Of a stretch of 64,000 bases of DNA, positions 53,104 to 61,437 are shown in pieces (position 1 is the stretch's first letter; each line of letters begins with the position of its first letter). Under the pieces are notes generated by a model. That model saw only the letters and a program-made list of their open reading frames with translations, was not told the DNA's origin and searched no databases. The DNA comes from Prosthecodimorpha hirschii (GTDB lineage Bacteria > Pseudomonadota > Alphaproteobacteria > Rhizobiales > Ancalomicrobiaceae), in assembly GCF_001305515.1 (NCBI RefSeq), contig NZ_LJYW01000001.1:2698253-2762252 (forward strand), written 5' to 3'. The translations under genes were made by a program, and so were the position numbers.

Positions 53104-53408
53104 TTGGACGCGTCCTCCTTGATGGCGGCGATCAGGGCGTCGTAGTCGCGGTTGGCCCGCGCCACATAGATGCCGGTCAGGATGAAGGCCGACAGGATCA
53201 CGGCGACGCCGACCGGAATGCCGAGCGTCATCACGCCCGAGCCGAGCTTGATCGCCAGCCATTCCTTCTTGTAGGCGACCACCATGATGAAGCCGTAGTA
53301 GATGGCCAGCATCACGAATGTCAGCGTCCAGCCGAAGCGGGTGCGCTTGGTGACCAGTTCCTGGAATTTCGGGTTGGATCGCACCCGCTCGACCAGATCG
53401 TTTTGCAC
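53100..53408 (-). CDS. DUF485 small membrane protein, partner of ActP
   Basis: GTG 53408 is preferred: GGGAGG stands 6 nt upstream and the family begins close to [17 protein letters not shown] (102 aa). ATG 53450 with AGGAGA is an alternative (116 aa). Two transmembrane segments ([16 protein letters not shown] and a second near [17 protein letters not shown]) flank [14 protein letters not shown]. It is presumed to help ActP assembly or function. The stop overlaps the actP start. The 287-bp gap upstream (53409-53695) must hold the operon promoter; no consensus is clear. Confidence 0.85.
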   Translation of the reverse strand: MQNDLVERVRSNPKFQELVTKRTRFGWTLTFVMLAIYYGFIMVVAYKKEWLAIKLGSGVMTLGIPVGVAVILSAFILTGIYVARANRDYDALIAAIKEDASK

Positions 53409-53695
53409 GTCGGACCTCCCGTCAACGCTTGTGCGGTGCCGAACAGACATGGGATCTCCTTCGCTGCGAGTGCGAATTCGCCCTCGAAACGTGCAAATCA
53501 CCACCGATTTTCTGTTCGGCTCCCGCGCCTCACCGATCGACCGGACAGACGTCCAGCCGTCATGGGCGCGACTTTAACGAAACGACAGGCGGCCAGAAGC
53601 CCGTACTTCGTCTTGCGACTTTCGTTCGACTGATCAAGTCGATAGCTTAGTATCACCCCTTACGCGGAAGTGCTTGCGGTCGACCTTCGGGCGGG

Positions 53696-54412
53696 TCAGC
53701 GCGCCGCATTCGCGATCTCGGTCACGATCGCCTCGGCGGCGACCCGGCGATCGGCGGCGGCGAGGATCGGACGGCCGACCACGAGCAGGTCGGCGCCGGC
53801 CCGGATCGCGTCGCCGGGGGTCATGACGCGCTTCTGGTCGCCGGCCGCGGACCCGGCCGGCCGCACGCCCGGCGTGACCAGCATCATGTCGGGGCCGACG
53901 ATGGCGCGGATCGGCGCGACTTCCTCGGGCGAGCACACCAGGCCGTCGATCCCGGCGGCGCGCGCCTGGGCGGCGCGGATGGCGACCAGCCCGCGCACCG
54001 CGCCGGCATAGCCCGCCTCGGTCAGGTCGGCATCGTCCATCGAGGTCAGCACCGTGACGGCGAGCAGCGACAGCGAGCCGCCGGACGCCGCCTTGGCGGC
54101 CACCGCCGCCCGCATCGCCTTCGGATAGGCATGCAGCGTCAGGAAGGCCGGCCCGAGCGCCGCCACCGCCTGGACGCCATGGGCGACGGTGTTGTCGATG
54201 TCGAGCAGCTTCAGGTCGAGGAACACCTTCTCGCCCGACCGGATCAGCCGCTCGGCCAGGGCGAGGCCGCCGGAGAAGACCAGCTGGTGGCCGATCTTGT
54301 AGACGCCGACCGCGCCGCGCGTCGCCGCCACGACCGCCTCGGCCTCCTCGACGGTCGGCACGTCGAGGGCGAGAATCAGGCGTTCGCGCGGATGGTTGGG
54401 CTGGAAAGGCAT
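53696..54412 (-). CDS. pyrF: Orotidine 5'-phosphate decarboxylase
   Basis: A 238-aa TIM-barrel enzyme from ATG 54412. [13 protein letters not shown] begins the barrel, K39 lies in VYKIG, and D66, K68 and D71 in [13 protein letters not shown] are the catalytic Asp-Lys-Asp set. LVTPGVRP and LLVVGRPI bind the phosphate. It makes UMP, the last step of de novo pyrimidine synthesis. It is divergent from a pyrimidine-catabolism-type transporter cluster. Confidence 0.95.
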   Translation of the reverse strand: MPFQPNHPRERLILALDVPTVEEAEAVVAATRGAVGVYKIGHQLVFSGGLALAERLIRSGEKVFLDLKLLDIDNTVAHGVQAVAALGPAFLTLHAYPKAMRAAVAAKAASGGSLSLLAVTVLTSMDDADLTEAGYAGAVRGLVAIRAAQARAAGIDGLVCSPEEVAPIRAIVGPDMMLVTPGVRPAGSAAGDQKRVMTPGDAIRAGADLLVVGRPILAAADRRVAAEAIVTEIANAAR

Positions 54413-54611
54413 GGTCGGCTCCGTTCGGCTGTCGGGGGAGCATTACGGCGCACGGGGCGGCGCGGCAAGACGCCCGATCCTGCCCGGCCCCGGTCCGCCG
54501 CGCCGTGCCGGCCCGATCCCGCACCGTCCGCACTGCCCGTCCGGCAGGCATCGACTCCGGGCATTGTGCCGGATAAATTTCCACGCGGGGCGCTTGCCAG
54601 GGATTTTTCCG

Positions 54612-54621
54612 TTTGATCAAA
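54612..54621. promoter_or_regulatory. Palindrome TTTGATCAAA before the ABC-importer operon
   Basis: A perfect 10-bp palindrome 25 bp upstream of the ATPase ATG, in an A+T-rich patch within G+C-rich DNA. It may be an operator for the pyrimidine/hydantoin operon; it is not a full RutR consensus. Confidence 0.4.
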
Positions 54622-54646
54622 TCTGCCCGGCGGAACGGGAGGTCGG

Positions 54647-55510
54647 ATGGTCGAGGCTGCACGCGCGAAAACGGTTCCGGCCCCGGCCGGCGACGGCGCG
54701 ACCGGGATCGCCGCGGACCGCGCCAAGGCGGCCGCACCGGTGGTGACGGCGCGCGGCCTGTCGCTGACATTCCAGACCAATGACGGCCCGGTCTACGCAC
54801 TGAAGGATGTCGATCTCGACATCGCGGCCGGCGAGTTCGTCTCCCTGATCGGCCCGTCCGGCTGCGGCAAGACCACGCTCTTGCGGGTCATCGCCGATCT
54901 CGAACAGGCGACCGCCGGCACCATCCGGGTCAACGGGCTCGACCCGGACGCCGCAAGGCGCCAGCGGCAATATGGCTACGTGTTCCAGGCGCCGGGCCTG
55001 TTTCCGTGGCGCACGGTCGAGAAGAACGTGATGCTGCCGCTCGAAATCTTCGGCCTGCCGGCGGCGGAGCGGCGCGCCCGGGCGGCGAAGAATCTCGAAC
55101 TCGTCAACCTGAAGGGCTTCGAGAAGAAATATCCCTGGCAGCTGTCCGGCGGCATGCAGCAGCGCGCCTCGATCGCCCGCGCGCTGTCCTTCGACCCGGC
55201 GCTCCTTCTGATGGACGAGCCTTTCGGCGCGCTTGACGAGATCGTCCGCGACAAGCTCAACGGCCAGCTCCTGGCGCTCTGGGCGGCGACCGGCAAGACC
55301 GTGGTGTTCGTCACCCATTCGATCCCCGAGGCGGTGTTCCTGTCGACCAAGATCGTGGTCATGAGCCCGCGTCCCGGCCGGATCATCGACGTGATCGACT
55401 GCGACTTCCCGCGCGACCGCACGCTCGACATCCGCGAGACGCCGGAATTCCTGGCCGTGGCGCATCGGGTGCGCGAGGGTTTGAGGGCCGGGCACTCCTA
55501 TGACGACTGA
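54647..55510 (+). CDS. ABC importer ATPase (SsuB/ThiZ-type)
   Basis: ATG 54647 after GGGAGG; 287 aa, cytoplasmic side of the membrane. Walker A GPSGCGKTT, Q-loop FQAPGLFPW, signature LSGGMQQR, Walker B LLLMDEPFGALDE and the switch His in VFVTHSIPEA are all present. The first 35 residues are an Ala-rich leader. The FQAPGLFPWRTVEKNV style belongs to the nitrate/sulfonate/taurine-type family. It overlaps the first permease gene by 11 bp and, given the THI5-like binding protein and hydantoinase, probably powers uptake of a pyrimidine-like compound. Confidence 0.92.
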   Translation: MVEAARAKTVPAPAGDGATGIAADRAKAAAPVVTARGLSLTFQTNDGPVYALKDVDLDIAAGEFVSLIGPSGCGKTTLLRVIADLEQATAGTIRVNGLDPDAARRQRQYGYVFQAPGLFPWRTVEKNVMLPLEIFGLPAAERRARAAKNLELVNLKGFEKKYPWQLSGGMQQRASIARALSFDPALLLMDEPFGALDEIVRDKLNGQLLALWAATGKTVVFVTHSIPEAVFLSTKIVVMSPRPGRIIDVIDCDFPRDRTLDIRETPEFLAVAHRVREGLRAGHSYDD

Positions 55511-56477
55511 GGCCGCCCTGCCGTCCGGTCCGGCGCGATCCGGCGCCCGCGGCGGCGGGCGGACGGTCTCCGCTGTCCTGTTCGGTGGCCGGACGGGGCC
55601 GGTCCTGGTCATCGTCGCCGCCATCCTGGCGCTCTGGTATGCGGCCTGCCTGCCGATGAATGCCGGCCTGCCGTCGATGCCGACGGAGGGCGATCTCGCC
55701 ACGCGCTACCAGGCCGCCTGGGCGTTGGAGCGTCCGGTGCTGCCCTCGCCGCACCAGATCCTGATGGAGCTGCGCGTCTCCACCTGCGGCCGGCTGCCGT
55801 CCGACCAGCCCTTCTGGTCCGCCTTCTTCTCCTGCGAGATCCGCTGGACGCCGCGCAATCTCCTGTTCCACGCCTGGACGACGCTGTCCTCGACGCTGGT
55901 CGGCTTCCTGATGGGCGGCCTGCTCGGCATCGTGCTGGCGGTGCTGATCGTCCACATGAAGACGCTCGAGAAGAGCCTGATGCCGTGGATCATCGCCTCG
56001 CAGACGGTGCCGATCCTGGCGGTGGCGCCGATCGTGATCGTGGTGCTCGGCTCGCTCGGCATCACCGGGCTCCTGCCGAAATCGATCATCTCGGCCTATC
56101 TGTGCTTCTTCCCCGTGACGATCGGCATGGTCAAGGGCCTGACCTCGCCGCATCCGATCGATCTCGACCTGATGCGCACCTATGACGCCTCCGTCTGGGC
56201 GACCTTCTGGAAGCTGCGCTGGCCGGCCGCGCTGCCCTTCCTGTTCGCCAGCCTGAAGGTCGCCATCGCGATCAGCCTGGTCGGCGCGATCGTCGGCGAG
56301 TTGCCGACCGGTGCGCAGGCCGGGCTCGGTGCGCGCCTGCTGACCGGCTCCTATTACGGCCAGACCGTACAGATCTGGGCCGCCCTGATCGCCGCCGCCG
56401 CGCTCGCGGCCCTGGCGGTCGCCGCCGTCGGGCTCGCCGAGCGGATCACGGTCGCGGCGCTCGGAGGCCGGCGATGA
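55500..56477 (+). CDS. ABC importer permease 1
   Basis: A 325-aa BPD-type permease. An N-terminal helix (VLVIVAAILALWYAACL) is followed by a long periplasmic insertion (about 50-115) that includes cysteines in RVSTCGRL and FFSCEIRW, then five helices. The EAA-like loop is near DLDLMRTYDASVWATFWKLRWPAALPFLF. The cysteine-bearing loop is unusual for this family and might form a disulfide. It overlaps the ATPase by 11 bp and the next permease by 4 bp, so the complex is co-translated. Confidence 0.9.
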   Translation: MTTEAALPSGPARSGARGGGRTVSAVLFGGRTGPVLVIVAAILALWYAACLPMNAGLPSMPTEGDLATRYQAAWALERPVLPSPHQILMELRVSTCGRLPSDQPFWSAFFSCEIRWTPRNLLFHAWTTLSSTLVGFLMGGLLGIVLAVLIVHMKTLEKSLMPWIIASQTVPILAVAPIVIVVLGSLGITGLLPKSIISAYLCFFPVTIGMVKGLTSPHPIDLDLMRTYDASVWATFWKLRWPAALPFLFASLKVAIAISLVGAIVGELPTGAQAGLGARLLTGSYYGQTVQIWAALIAAAALAALAVAAVGLAERITVAALGGRR

Positions 56478-57484
56478 GCGCGCCCGCACCATCCCCCGAC
56501 CTGGCCCGCGCCCGCGGCCGGGCGGACGGCATCCCGGCGGCGCTGGTCGGGCTCGTGGCGGTCACCGCCGGCTGCCTGTGGGCGCTCGGCGCCGTGCACA
56601 GGCCTGACCTTGCCGGCCAGGCGCCGGCCTGGTTCTGGGGCACGATCGTCGCGCTCTGGCTCGCCGCCTGGTGGGTGACCGACCGCCTCGCCAAGGCCGT
56701 GCCGCCGACGCCGGGCGCGCGGCGCGTGCTCGACCTCATGGTCCCGCTCCTGTTCGGCGCCTTCCTGATCTTCCTGTGGGAGATCGTCACGGTCGGCGCC
56801 GGCGTGCCGATGGTGCTGATGCCGCCGCCTTCCGCGATCGGTGCCCGGCTGGCCCAGTCGCTGCCGACGCTGGCCGAGGATTTCGGGCAGACCGTGCTGC
56901 GCGCCGTGATCCCCGGCTGGGCGCTCGGTTCGGGGCTCGGCATCGCCATCGCGCTTCTGTGCGACCGCGTGCCGTTCCTGCGCCGCGGCCTGATGCCGAT
57001 CGGCAATTTCGTCTCGGCCCTGCCGATGATCGGCATCGCCCCGATCATGGTCATGTGGTTCGGCTTCGACTGGCAGTCCAAGGTCGCCGTCGTCGTGGTG
57101 ATGACCTTCTTCCCGGCACTGGTCAACACGGTGGCGGGCCTGTCGGCCTCCGGCGCCCTGGAGCGCGACCTGATGCGCTCCTATGCGGCCGACTGGGCGA
57201 CGACGCTCCTGAAGCTGCGCCTGCCCTCCGCCATGCCGTTCGTCTTCAATGCCTTGAAGATCAACTCGACGCTGGCGCTGATCGGGGCCATCGTGGCCGA
57301 GTTCTTCGGCACGCCGATCCTCGGCATGGGCTTCCGCATCTCGACCGAGGTCGGGCGCATGAGCCTCGACATGGTCTGGGCCGAGATCGCCGTCGCGGCG
57401 GTGACCGGTTCGGTCTTCTACGGCCTTCTGGCGCTCGCCGAGCGCCGTGTAACCTTTTGGCATCCGTCCTACCGCCGTCGCTGA
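56474..57484 (+). CDS. ABC importer permease 2
   Basis: A 336-aa BPD-type permease starting at ATG 56474. Two N-terminal helices are followed by the typical core (GWALGSGLGIAIALLC) and the EAA loop near RDLMRSYAADWATTLLKLRLPSAMPFVF. A heterodimeric pair of permeases with one ATPase is normal for importers of the riboflavin/hydroxymethylpyrimidine type. It precedes the binding-protein gene by 35 bp. Confidence 0.9.
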   Translation: MSAPAPSPDLARARGRADGIPAALVGLVAVTAGCLWALGAVHRPDLAGQAPAWFWGTIVALWLAAWWVTDRLAKAVPPTPGARRVLDLMVPLLFGAFLIFLWEIVTVGAGVPMVLMPPPSAIGARLAQSLPTLAEDFGQTVLRAVIPGWALGSGLGIAIALLCDRVPFLRRGLMPIGNFVSALPMIGIAPIMVMWFGFDWQSKVAVVVVMTFFPALVNTVAGLSASGALERDLMRSYAADWATTLLKLRLPSAMPFVFNALKINSTLALIGAIVAEFFGTPILGMGFRISTEVGRMSLDMVWAEIAVAAVTGSVFYGLLALAERRVTFWHPSYRRR

Positions 57485-57519
57485 CCGCGGTCCGGACCTT
57501 TGGGAGAGGAGTGCGTCGC

Positions 57520-58518
57520 ATGAACAGGACGTTGCTTGCGGTCGGAATCGCCGCCTTCGGGCTCACCGCCGCCACCGCGGCCGGCGCGCAGGAGAAGGTC
57601 ACGCTGCAGCTGAAATGGGTCACCCAGGCCCAGTTCGCCGGCTACTACGTCGCCAAGGACAAGGGCTTCTACAAGGAGGCCGGCCTCGACGTGACCGTCA
57701 AGCCGGGCGGCCCGGACATCGCCCCGCCGCAGGTTCTGGCCGGCGGCGGCGCCGACGTGATCGTGGAATGGATGCCGGCGGCGCTCGCCGCGCGCGAGAA
57801 GGGCGTGCCGCTGGTCAACATCGCCCAGCCGTTCAAGCGCTCCGGCATGATGCTGACCTGCCGCAAGGATTCCGGCATCAAGTCGTCCGACGACTTCAAG
57901 GGCAAGACGCTCGGCGTCTGGTTCTTCGGCAACGAATATCCGTTCATGGCCTGGATGTCCCGCCTCGGCATCAAGACCGACGGCTCGGCCGGCGGCGTCA
58001 AGGTGATCAAGCAGGGCTTCAACGTCGATCCGATCCTGCAGAAGCAGGCGGAATGCATCTCGACCATGACCTACAACGAATACTGGCAGGTGATCGACGC
58101 CGGCATCAAGGCGGACGATCTCGTCACCTTCAAATATGCCGACCAGGGCGTCGCCACCATGGAGGACGGCCTCTACGCGTCGGAAGAGAAGCTGAAGGAT
58201 CCGAAGTTCGTCGAGCGCATGGGCAAGTTCGTCAAGGCCTCGATGAAGGGCTGGGACTGGGCGCGCGCCAACCCGACCGAAGCCGCCAAGATCGTGCTCG
58301 ACAACGACACGACCGGTGCCCAGACCGAGAAGCACCAGGTCCGCATGATGGGCGAGATCAACAAGCTGACCGACGGCTCGACCGGAAAGCTGGCCGAGGC
58401 CGACTACGCCCAGACCGTCAAGACCCTGCTGACCGCCGGCGGCGAGGCCCCGGTCATCACCAAGGAGCCGAAGGGCGCCTGGACCGCCGCCGTCACCGAC
58501 GCGGCGGGGATCAAGTAG
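57520..58518 (+). CDS. NMT1/THI5-like periplasmic binding protein
   Basis: ATG 57520 after GGGAGAGGAG; 332 aa with signal peptide (1-23, ending TAAGA-Q). The mature part starts KVTLQLKWVTQAQFAGYYVAKD, the classic NMT1/THI5 opening (QFAGYYVAxxKGFY), with AGGGADVIVEWMPAAL for the ligand pocket. Related proteins bind formyl-aminopyrimidine, hydroxymethylpyrimidine, riboflavin or other planar heterocycles. The genomic link with hydantoinase and carbamoyl-amidohydrolase suggests a pyrimidine or hydantoin ligand; this is inference. Confidence 0.92.
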   Translation: MNRTLLAVGIAAFGLTAATAAGAQEKVTLQLKWVTQAQFAGYYVAKDKGFYKEAGLDVTVKPGGPDIAPPQVLAGGGADVIVEWMPAALAAREKGVPLVNIAQPFKRSGMMLTCRKDSGIKSSDDFKGKTLGVWFFGNEYPFMAWMSRLGIKTDGSAGGVKVIKQGFNVDPILQKQAECISTMTYNEYWQVIDAGIKADDLVTFKYADQGVATMEDGLYASEEKLKDPKFVERMGKFVKASMKGWDWARANPTEAAKIVLDNDTTGAQTEKHQVRMMGEINKLTDGSTGKLAEADYAQTVKTLLTAGGEAPVITKEPKGAWTAAVTDAAGIK

Positions 58519-58554
58519 TCCCGGCAAGGGCGTCGGAGCCTACCGATCTACCTG

Positions 58555-58590
58555 TCTGTCATGGCCGGGCTCGTCCCGGCCATCCAGCGG
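58555..58590 (+). repeat. Palindromic unit, left copy (36 bp)
   Basis: It contains ATGGCCGGG-ctcgt-CCCGGCCAT and is preceded by TCTGTC. It is an inverted copy of 58948-58983 (3 mismatches in 36, two of them compensatory). It resembles palindromic units dispersed in rhizobial genomes. Confidence 0.85.
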
Positions 58591-58633
58591 GGCGGCAACC
58601 ATGCGGCGACGCGAAGCGGGACCCAATGCTCGG

Positions 58634-58933
58634 ATGCAAGGGCGACAGCACGAGTACTGGGTCTACATCCTGGCCAGTCGCCGCAATGGAACGCTCTACA
58701 CGGGCGTGACGAACGACATTGTTCGTCGCGTCTGGGAACACCGCGAAGGACTGGTTCCAGGCTTCACCTCTCGGTATGGGGTCAAAACCCTCGTCTGGTG
58801 CGAGGAGTATCGATACGTCAACGACGCCATAGCGAGAGAGAAGGCCATCAAGTCCTGGCCGCGGCAATGGAAAATCAACCTCATCGAAAAGGACAATCCC
58901 AACTGGGACGATCTCTTCGATGACATCCTCTGA
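58634..58933 (+). CDS. GIY-YIG nuclease family protein between inverted palindromic units
   Basis: ATG 58634 (alternative 58601) gives 99 aa. YWVYILASRRNGTLYTGVTN is the GIY-YIG core with YVY and YTG in place of GIY and YIG, followed by the conserved VRRVWEHREG Arg, and AIAREKAIKSWPRQWK with the catalytic-type Glu. It ends NPNWDDLFDDIL. This is the UPF0213/YhbQ-like group of small nuclease-like proteins. The two start options have weak ribosome-binding sites. It sits inside a pair of 36-bp inverted palindromic repeats, which hints at a mobile or repeat-linked unit inserted between the binding-protein gene and the hydantoinase gene. Confidence 0.82.
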   Translation: MQGRQHEYWVYILASRRNGTLYTGVTNDIVRRVWEHREGLVPGFTSRYGVKTLVWCEEYRYVNDAIAREKAIKSWPRQWKINLIEKDNPNWDDLFDDIL

Positions 58934-58947
58934 CGGAACCTCGGCGG

Positions 58948-58983
58948 CCGCTGGATGCCCGGGACAAGCCCGGGCATGACAGA
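58948..58983 (-). repeat. Palindromic unit, right copy (36 bp)
   Basis: It contains ATGCCCGGG-acaag-CCCGGGCAT followed by GACAGA. Read on the minus strand it matches the left copy, including the CATCCAGCGG side. Together the two copies bracket the GIY-YIG gene. Confidence 0.85.
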
Positions 58984-59137
58984 GCGGTGGAGGGCACCGT
59001 GTTCTTGAGCCAGTTGGCCGCGGATCGAAGATCCTTCGGACAGCACAGGCTCAGGCGGTCGGACTAGGCGCCCGAGCTTCGCGGCGGGGCGCCCAGGTAC
59101 GATCGGGATCTATACCGTCAACGATCGGAGCATTGTC

Positions 59138-60592
59138 ATGACCCTTCTCATTCGCGGCGGGACCGTCGTGAACCACGATCACACCCGGCGTGCCGACGTT
59201 CTGATCGAAGGCGGCACGATCGTGGCCGTCGGGGCGAAACTCGATGCGCCGGCGGGTGCGGAGGTGATCGACGCCGGCGGCGCCTATGTGCTGCCGGGCG
59301 GCATCGATCCGCATACCCATCTGGACATGCCCTTCATGGGCACCTATTCGGCCGACGACTTCGAATCCGGCACCACCGCGGCGGTGGCCGGCGGCACCAC
59401 CATGGTGGTCGACTTCTGCCTGCCCGGGCCGGGCCAGTCGCTGCTCGCCGCCTACCAGGAATGGCGCCACAAGGGCGAGAAGGCGGTCGCCGACTACAGC
59501 CTGCACATGGCCATCACCTGGTGGGACAAGCAGGTCTTCGACGAGATGGAAACCGTCGTGAAGACCTACGGCATCAACACCTTCAAGCACTTCCTCGCCT
59601 ACAAGGGCGCCTTGATGGTGAATGACGACGAGCTGTTCCACTCCTTCTCGCGCTGCGCCGGGCTCGGCGCCCTGCCGCTGGTCCATGCCGAGAACGGCGA
59701 CATCGTCTTCCGCCTGCAGCAGCACTATTTCGATCTCGGCGTGACCGGGCCGGAGGGGCATTCCTATTCGCGCCCGCCGGAAGTCGAGGGCGAGGCGACC
59801 AACCGCGCCATCATGATCGCCGACATGGCGGGCAGCCCGCTCTATGTCGTGCACACCTCCTGCCGCGAGAGCCACGAGGCGATCGCGCGCGCGCGCGCCG
59901 CCGGCAAGCGCGTCTTCGGCGAACCGCTGATCCAGCACCTTGTCCTCGACGACCGCGAATACCAGTCGAAGGACTGGGACTATGCCGCCCGCCGGGTGAT
60001 GAGCCCGCCCTTCCGCGACCGCTCGCACCAGGCGAGCCTGTGGGCCGGCCTGCAGTCCGGCTCGCTGCAGGTGGTGGCGACCGACCATTGCGCCTTCACG
60101 ACCGACCAGAAGCGCTTCGGCCTCGGCGACTTCCGCAAGATCCCGAACGGGACCGGCGGCCTGGAGGATCGCCTGCCGGTGCTCTGGGATGCCGGCGTCA
60201 ACACCGGCCGGCTGACCCCGGAGGAATTCGTCGCCGTCACCTCGACCAACATCGCCCGCATCCTCAACATCTATCCGCGCAAGGGCGCGGTGGCGGTCGG
60301 CTCGGATGCCGATCTCGTCGTCTGGGACCCGGAGGCGACCAAGACCGTCTCGGCCAAGACCCAGAAGAGCCGCATCGACTACAACGTCTTCGAGGGCTAC
60401 CGCTGCCGCGGCCTGCCGGCGGTCACCATTTCGCGCGGCCGCGTCGTCTATCGCGACGGCGCCGTGTCGGCCAAGCCCGGCGACGGCCAGTATGTCGAGC
60501 GCCCCGCCTTCCCGGCGGTGCATGTCGCCAACGCGACCTGGAAGGACCTGACCCGCCCGCGCGGCGTGGAACGGCTCGAGGTCACGCCGTGA
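59138..60592 (+). CDS. hydA: Dihydropyrimidinase / D-hydantoinase
   Basis: A 484-aa amidohydrolase from ATG 59138. Metal ligands: H59 and H61 in DPHTHLDMPF, carboxylated K150 in TFKHFLAYKG, H183 in LVHAEN, H239 in VVHTSCRES and Asp in VVATDHC. The KTVSAKTQKSRIDYNVFEG stretch near the C-terminus is diagnostic of this branch. It opens 5,6-dihydropyrimidine or hydantoin rings to N-carbamoyl amino acids. It probably acts with the importer upstream and the amidohydrolase downstream; a dihydropyrimidine dehydrogenase gene is not in view. Confidence 0.94.
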   Translation: MTLLIRGGTVVNHDHTRRADVLIEGGTIVAVGAKLDAPAGAEVIDAGGAYVLPGGIDPHTHLDMPFMGTYSADDFESGTTAAVAGGTTMVVDFCLPGPGQSLLAAYQEWRHKGEKAVADYSLHMAITWWDKQVFDEMETVVKTYGINTFKHFLAYKGALMVNDDELFHSFSRCAGLGALPLVHAENGDIVFRLQQHYFDLGVTGPEGHSYSRPPEVEGEATNRAIMIADMAGSPLYVVHTSCRESHEAIARARAAGKRVFGEPLIQHLVLDDREYQSKDWDYAARRVMSPPFRDRSHQASLWAGLQSGSLQVVATDHCAFTTDQKRFGLGDFRKIPNGTGGLEDRLPVLWDAGVNTGRLTPEEFVAVTSTNIARILNIYPRKGAVAVGSDADLVVWDPEATKTVSAKTQKSRIDYNVFEGYRCRGLPAVTISRGRVVYRDGAVSAKPGDGQYVERPAFPAVHVANATWKDLTRPRGVERLEVTP

Positions 60593-60604
60593 ACCACAGG
60601 CGAG

Positions 60605-60630
60605 GAGGCGGGCATCTTCCGGCCCGCCTC
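60605..60630 (+). terminator. Hairpin after the hydantoinase gene
   Basis: GAGGCGGGC (60605-60613) and GCCCGCCTC (60622-60630) form a perfect 9-bp stem with an 8-base loop, 12 bp after the stop; followed by TGGTCATGTT, so only weakly T-rich. It separates the hydantoinase gene from the toxin-antitoxin pair. Confidence 0.6.
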
Positions 60631-60640
60631 TGGTCATGTT

Positions 60641-60663
60641 AATGTAGTTCAATTCACTACATT
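60641..60663. promoter_or_regulatory. Operator-like palindrome of the toxin-antitoxin pair
   Basis: AATGTAGT (60641-60648) and ACTACATT (60656-60663) are perfect inverted copies around TCAATTC, 9 bp before the antitoxin ATG. This is the size and place expected for a Phd-type autoregulatory site. Confidence 0.7.
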
Positions 60664-60672
60664 AGGTGTCTG

Positions 60673-60939
60673 ATGAAGACGATTTCGGCGGCCGACGCCA
60701 ATCGGCACTTCTCCAAGCTGATGCGCGACGTTGCCGAGGGCGACGCCGTCATCGTCACATCCCATGGGCGGCCGGTCGCCAAGATCGTCCCGCTCACCGA
60801 GGAGGACCGGGAGCGGGACGAGCAGGTGGCGGCAGGTCGCCGGCTGCTCGAACGCCTGGAAGCCCAGCCCGTGTTGGGACCGCTGACTTGGACGCGGGAC
60901 GAACTCTACGACGACGAGCCGTACCCCGAGTCCTTCTGA
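60673..60939 (+). CDS. Phd/YefM-type antitoxin
   Basis: An 88-aa protein starting MKTISAADANRHFSKLMRDV, then GDAVIVTSHGRPVAKIVPL: the Phd/YefM DNA-binding fold. The C-terminal half (LTEEDRERDEQVAAGRRLLERLE and an acidic tail TRDELYDDEPYPESF) would wrap the toxin. It is followed after 16 bp by the PIN-domain toxin. A perfect 8-bp palindrome just upstream is its probable autoregulatory site. Confidence 0.9.
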   Translation: MKTISAADANRHFSKLMRDVAEGDAVIVTSHGRPVAKIVPLTEEDRERDEQVAAGRRLLERLEAQPVLGPLTWTRDELYDDEPYPESF

Positions 60940-60955
60940 GGCCGGAGTCCTTCCG

Positions 60956-61405
60956 ATGAAGGTCGGGTTCGATACGAATATTCTCATCTATGCAGAAGGT
61001 TATGGTGATAGCCGGCGCATCGCGCTCGCCAAGCAGACGATCGCCGGCCTGCTCGGCCGGATCGTCCTGCCGGGCCAGGTGCTCGGCGAATTCTACAACG
61101 TCCTGGCACGCAAGAGCGGCCTTGACCGGTTCGAGATCATGCGCCGGATCGAGGTCTGGCGGCCGATCGGGACCGTCGTCGGCACCACGCCATCGAGCAT
61201 GCTGCGCGCCCTGCAATTGGCGACGGACCATCGGCTGCAGATTTGGGATGCGGTCGTCATGGTCGCCGCGGTCGAAGCCGGCTGCCTGATGCTGCTCTCG
61301 GAGGACATGCAGGACGGCTTCCTTTGGAACGGGCTGACCATCGTCAATCCCTTCGCGACGCCGGCCCATCCCTTGCTTTCCGCGGCTCTCGCGGCCCGAA
61401 CTTGA
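60956..61405 (+). CDS. VapC-type PIN-domain toxin
   Basis: A 149-aa PIN-domain ribonuclease. Acidic active-site residues are D6 (MKVGFDTNILIY), E45 (LGEFYNVL), D98 (IWDAVVMVAA) and D117 (LLSEDMQDG). These chelate Mg and cut RNA, often tRNA or rRNA. Paired with a Phd-type antitoxin 16 bp upstream. The next gene, the amidohydrolase, begins only 32 bp later, so read-through from the toxin-antitoxin promoter could contribute to its expression. Confidence 0.92.
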   Translation: MKVGFDTNILIYAEGYGDSRRIALAKQTIAGLLGRIVLPGQVLGEFYNVLARKSGLDRFEIMRRIEVWRPIGTVVGTTPSSMLRALQLATDHRLQIWDAVVMVAAVEAGCLMLLSEDMQDGFLWNGLTIVNPFATPAHPLLSAALAART

Positions 61406-61437
61406 AATTTCTCTCGACGAGACGCCAGGAGCCCTCG

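Noticed and set aside
58696-59046. Minus-strand frame with MPGLVPGIQ near its start
   Set aside because: The peptide comes from reading the palindromic unit; it covers the GIY-YIG gene antisense.
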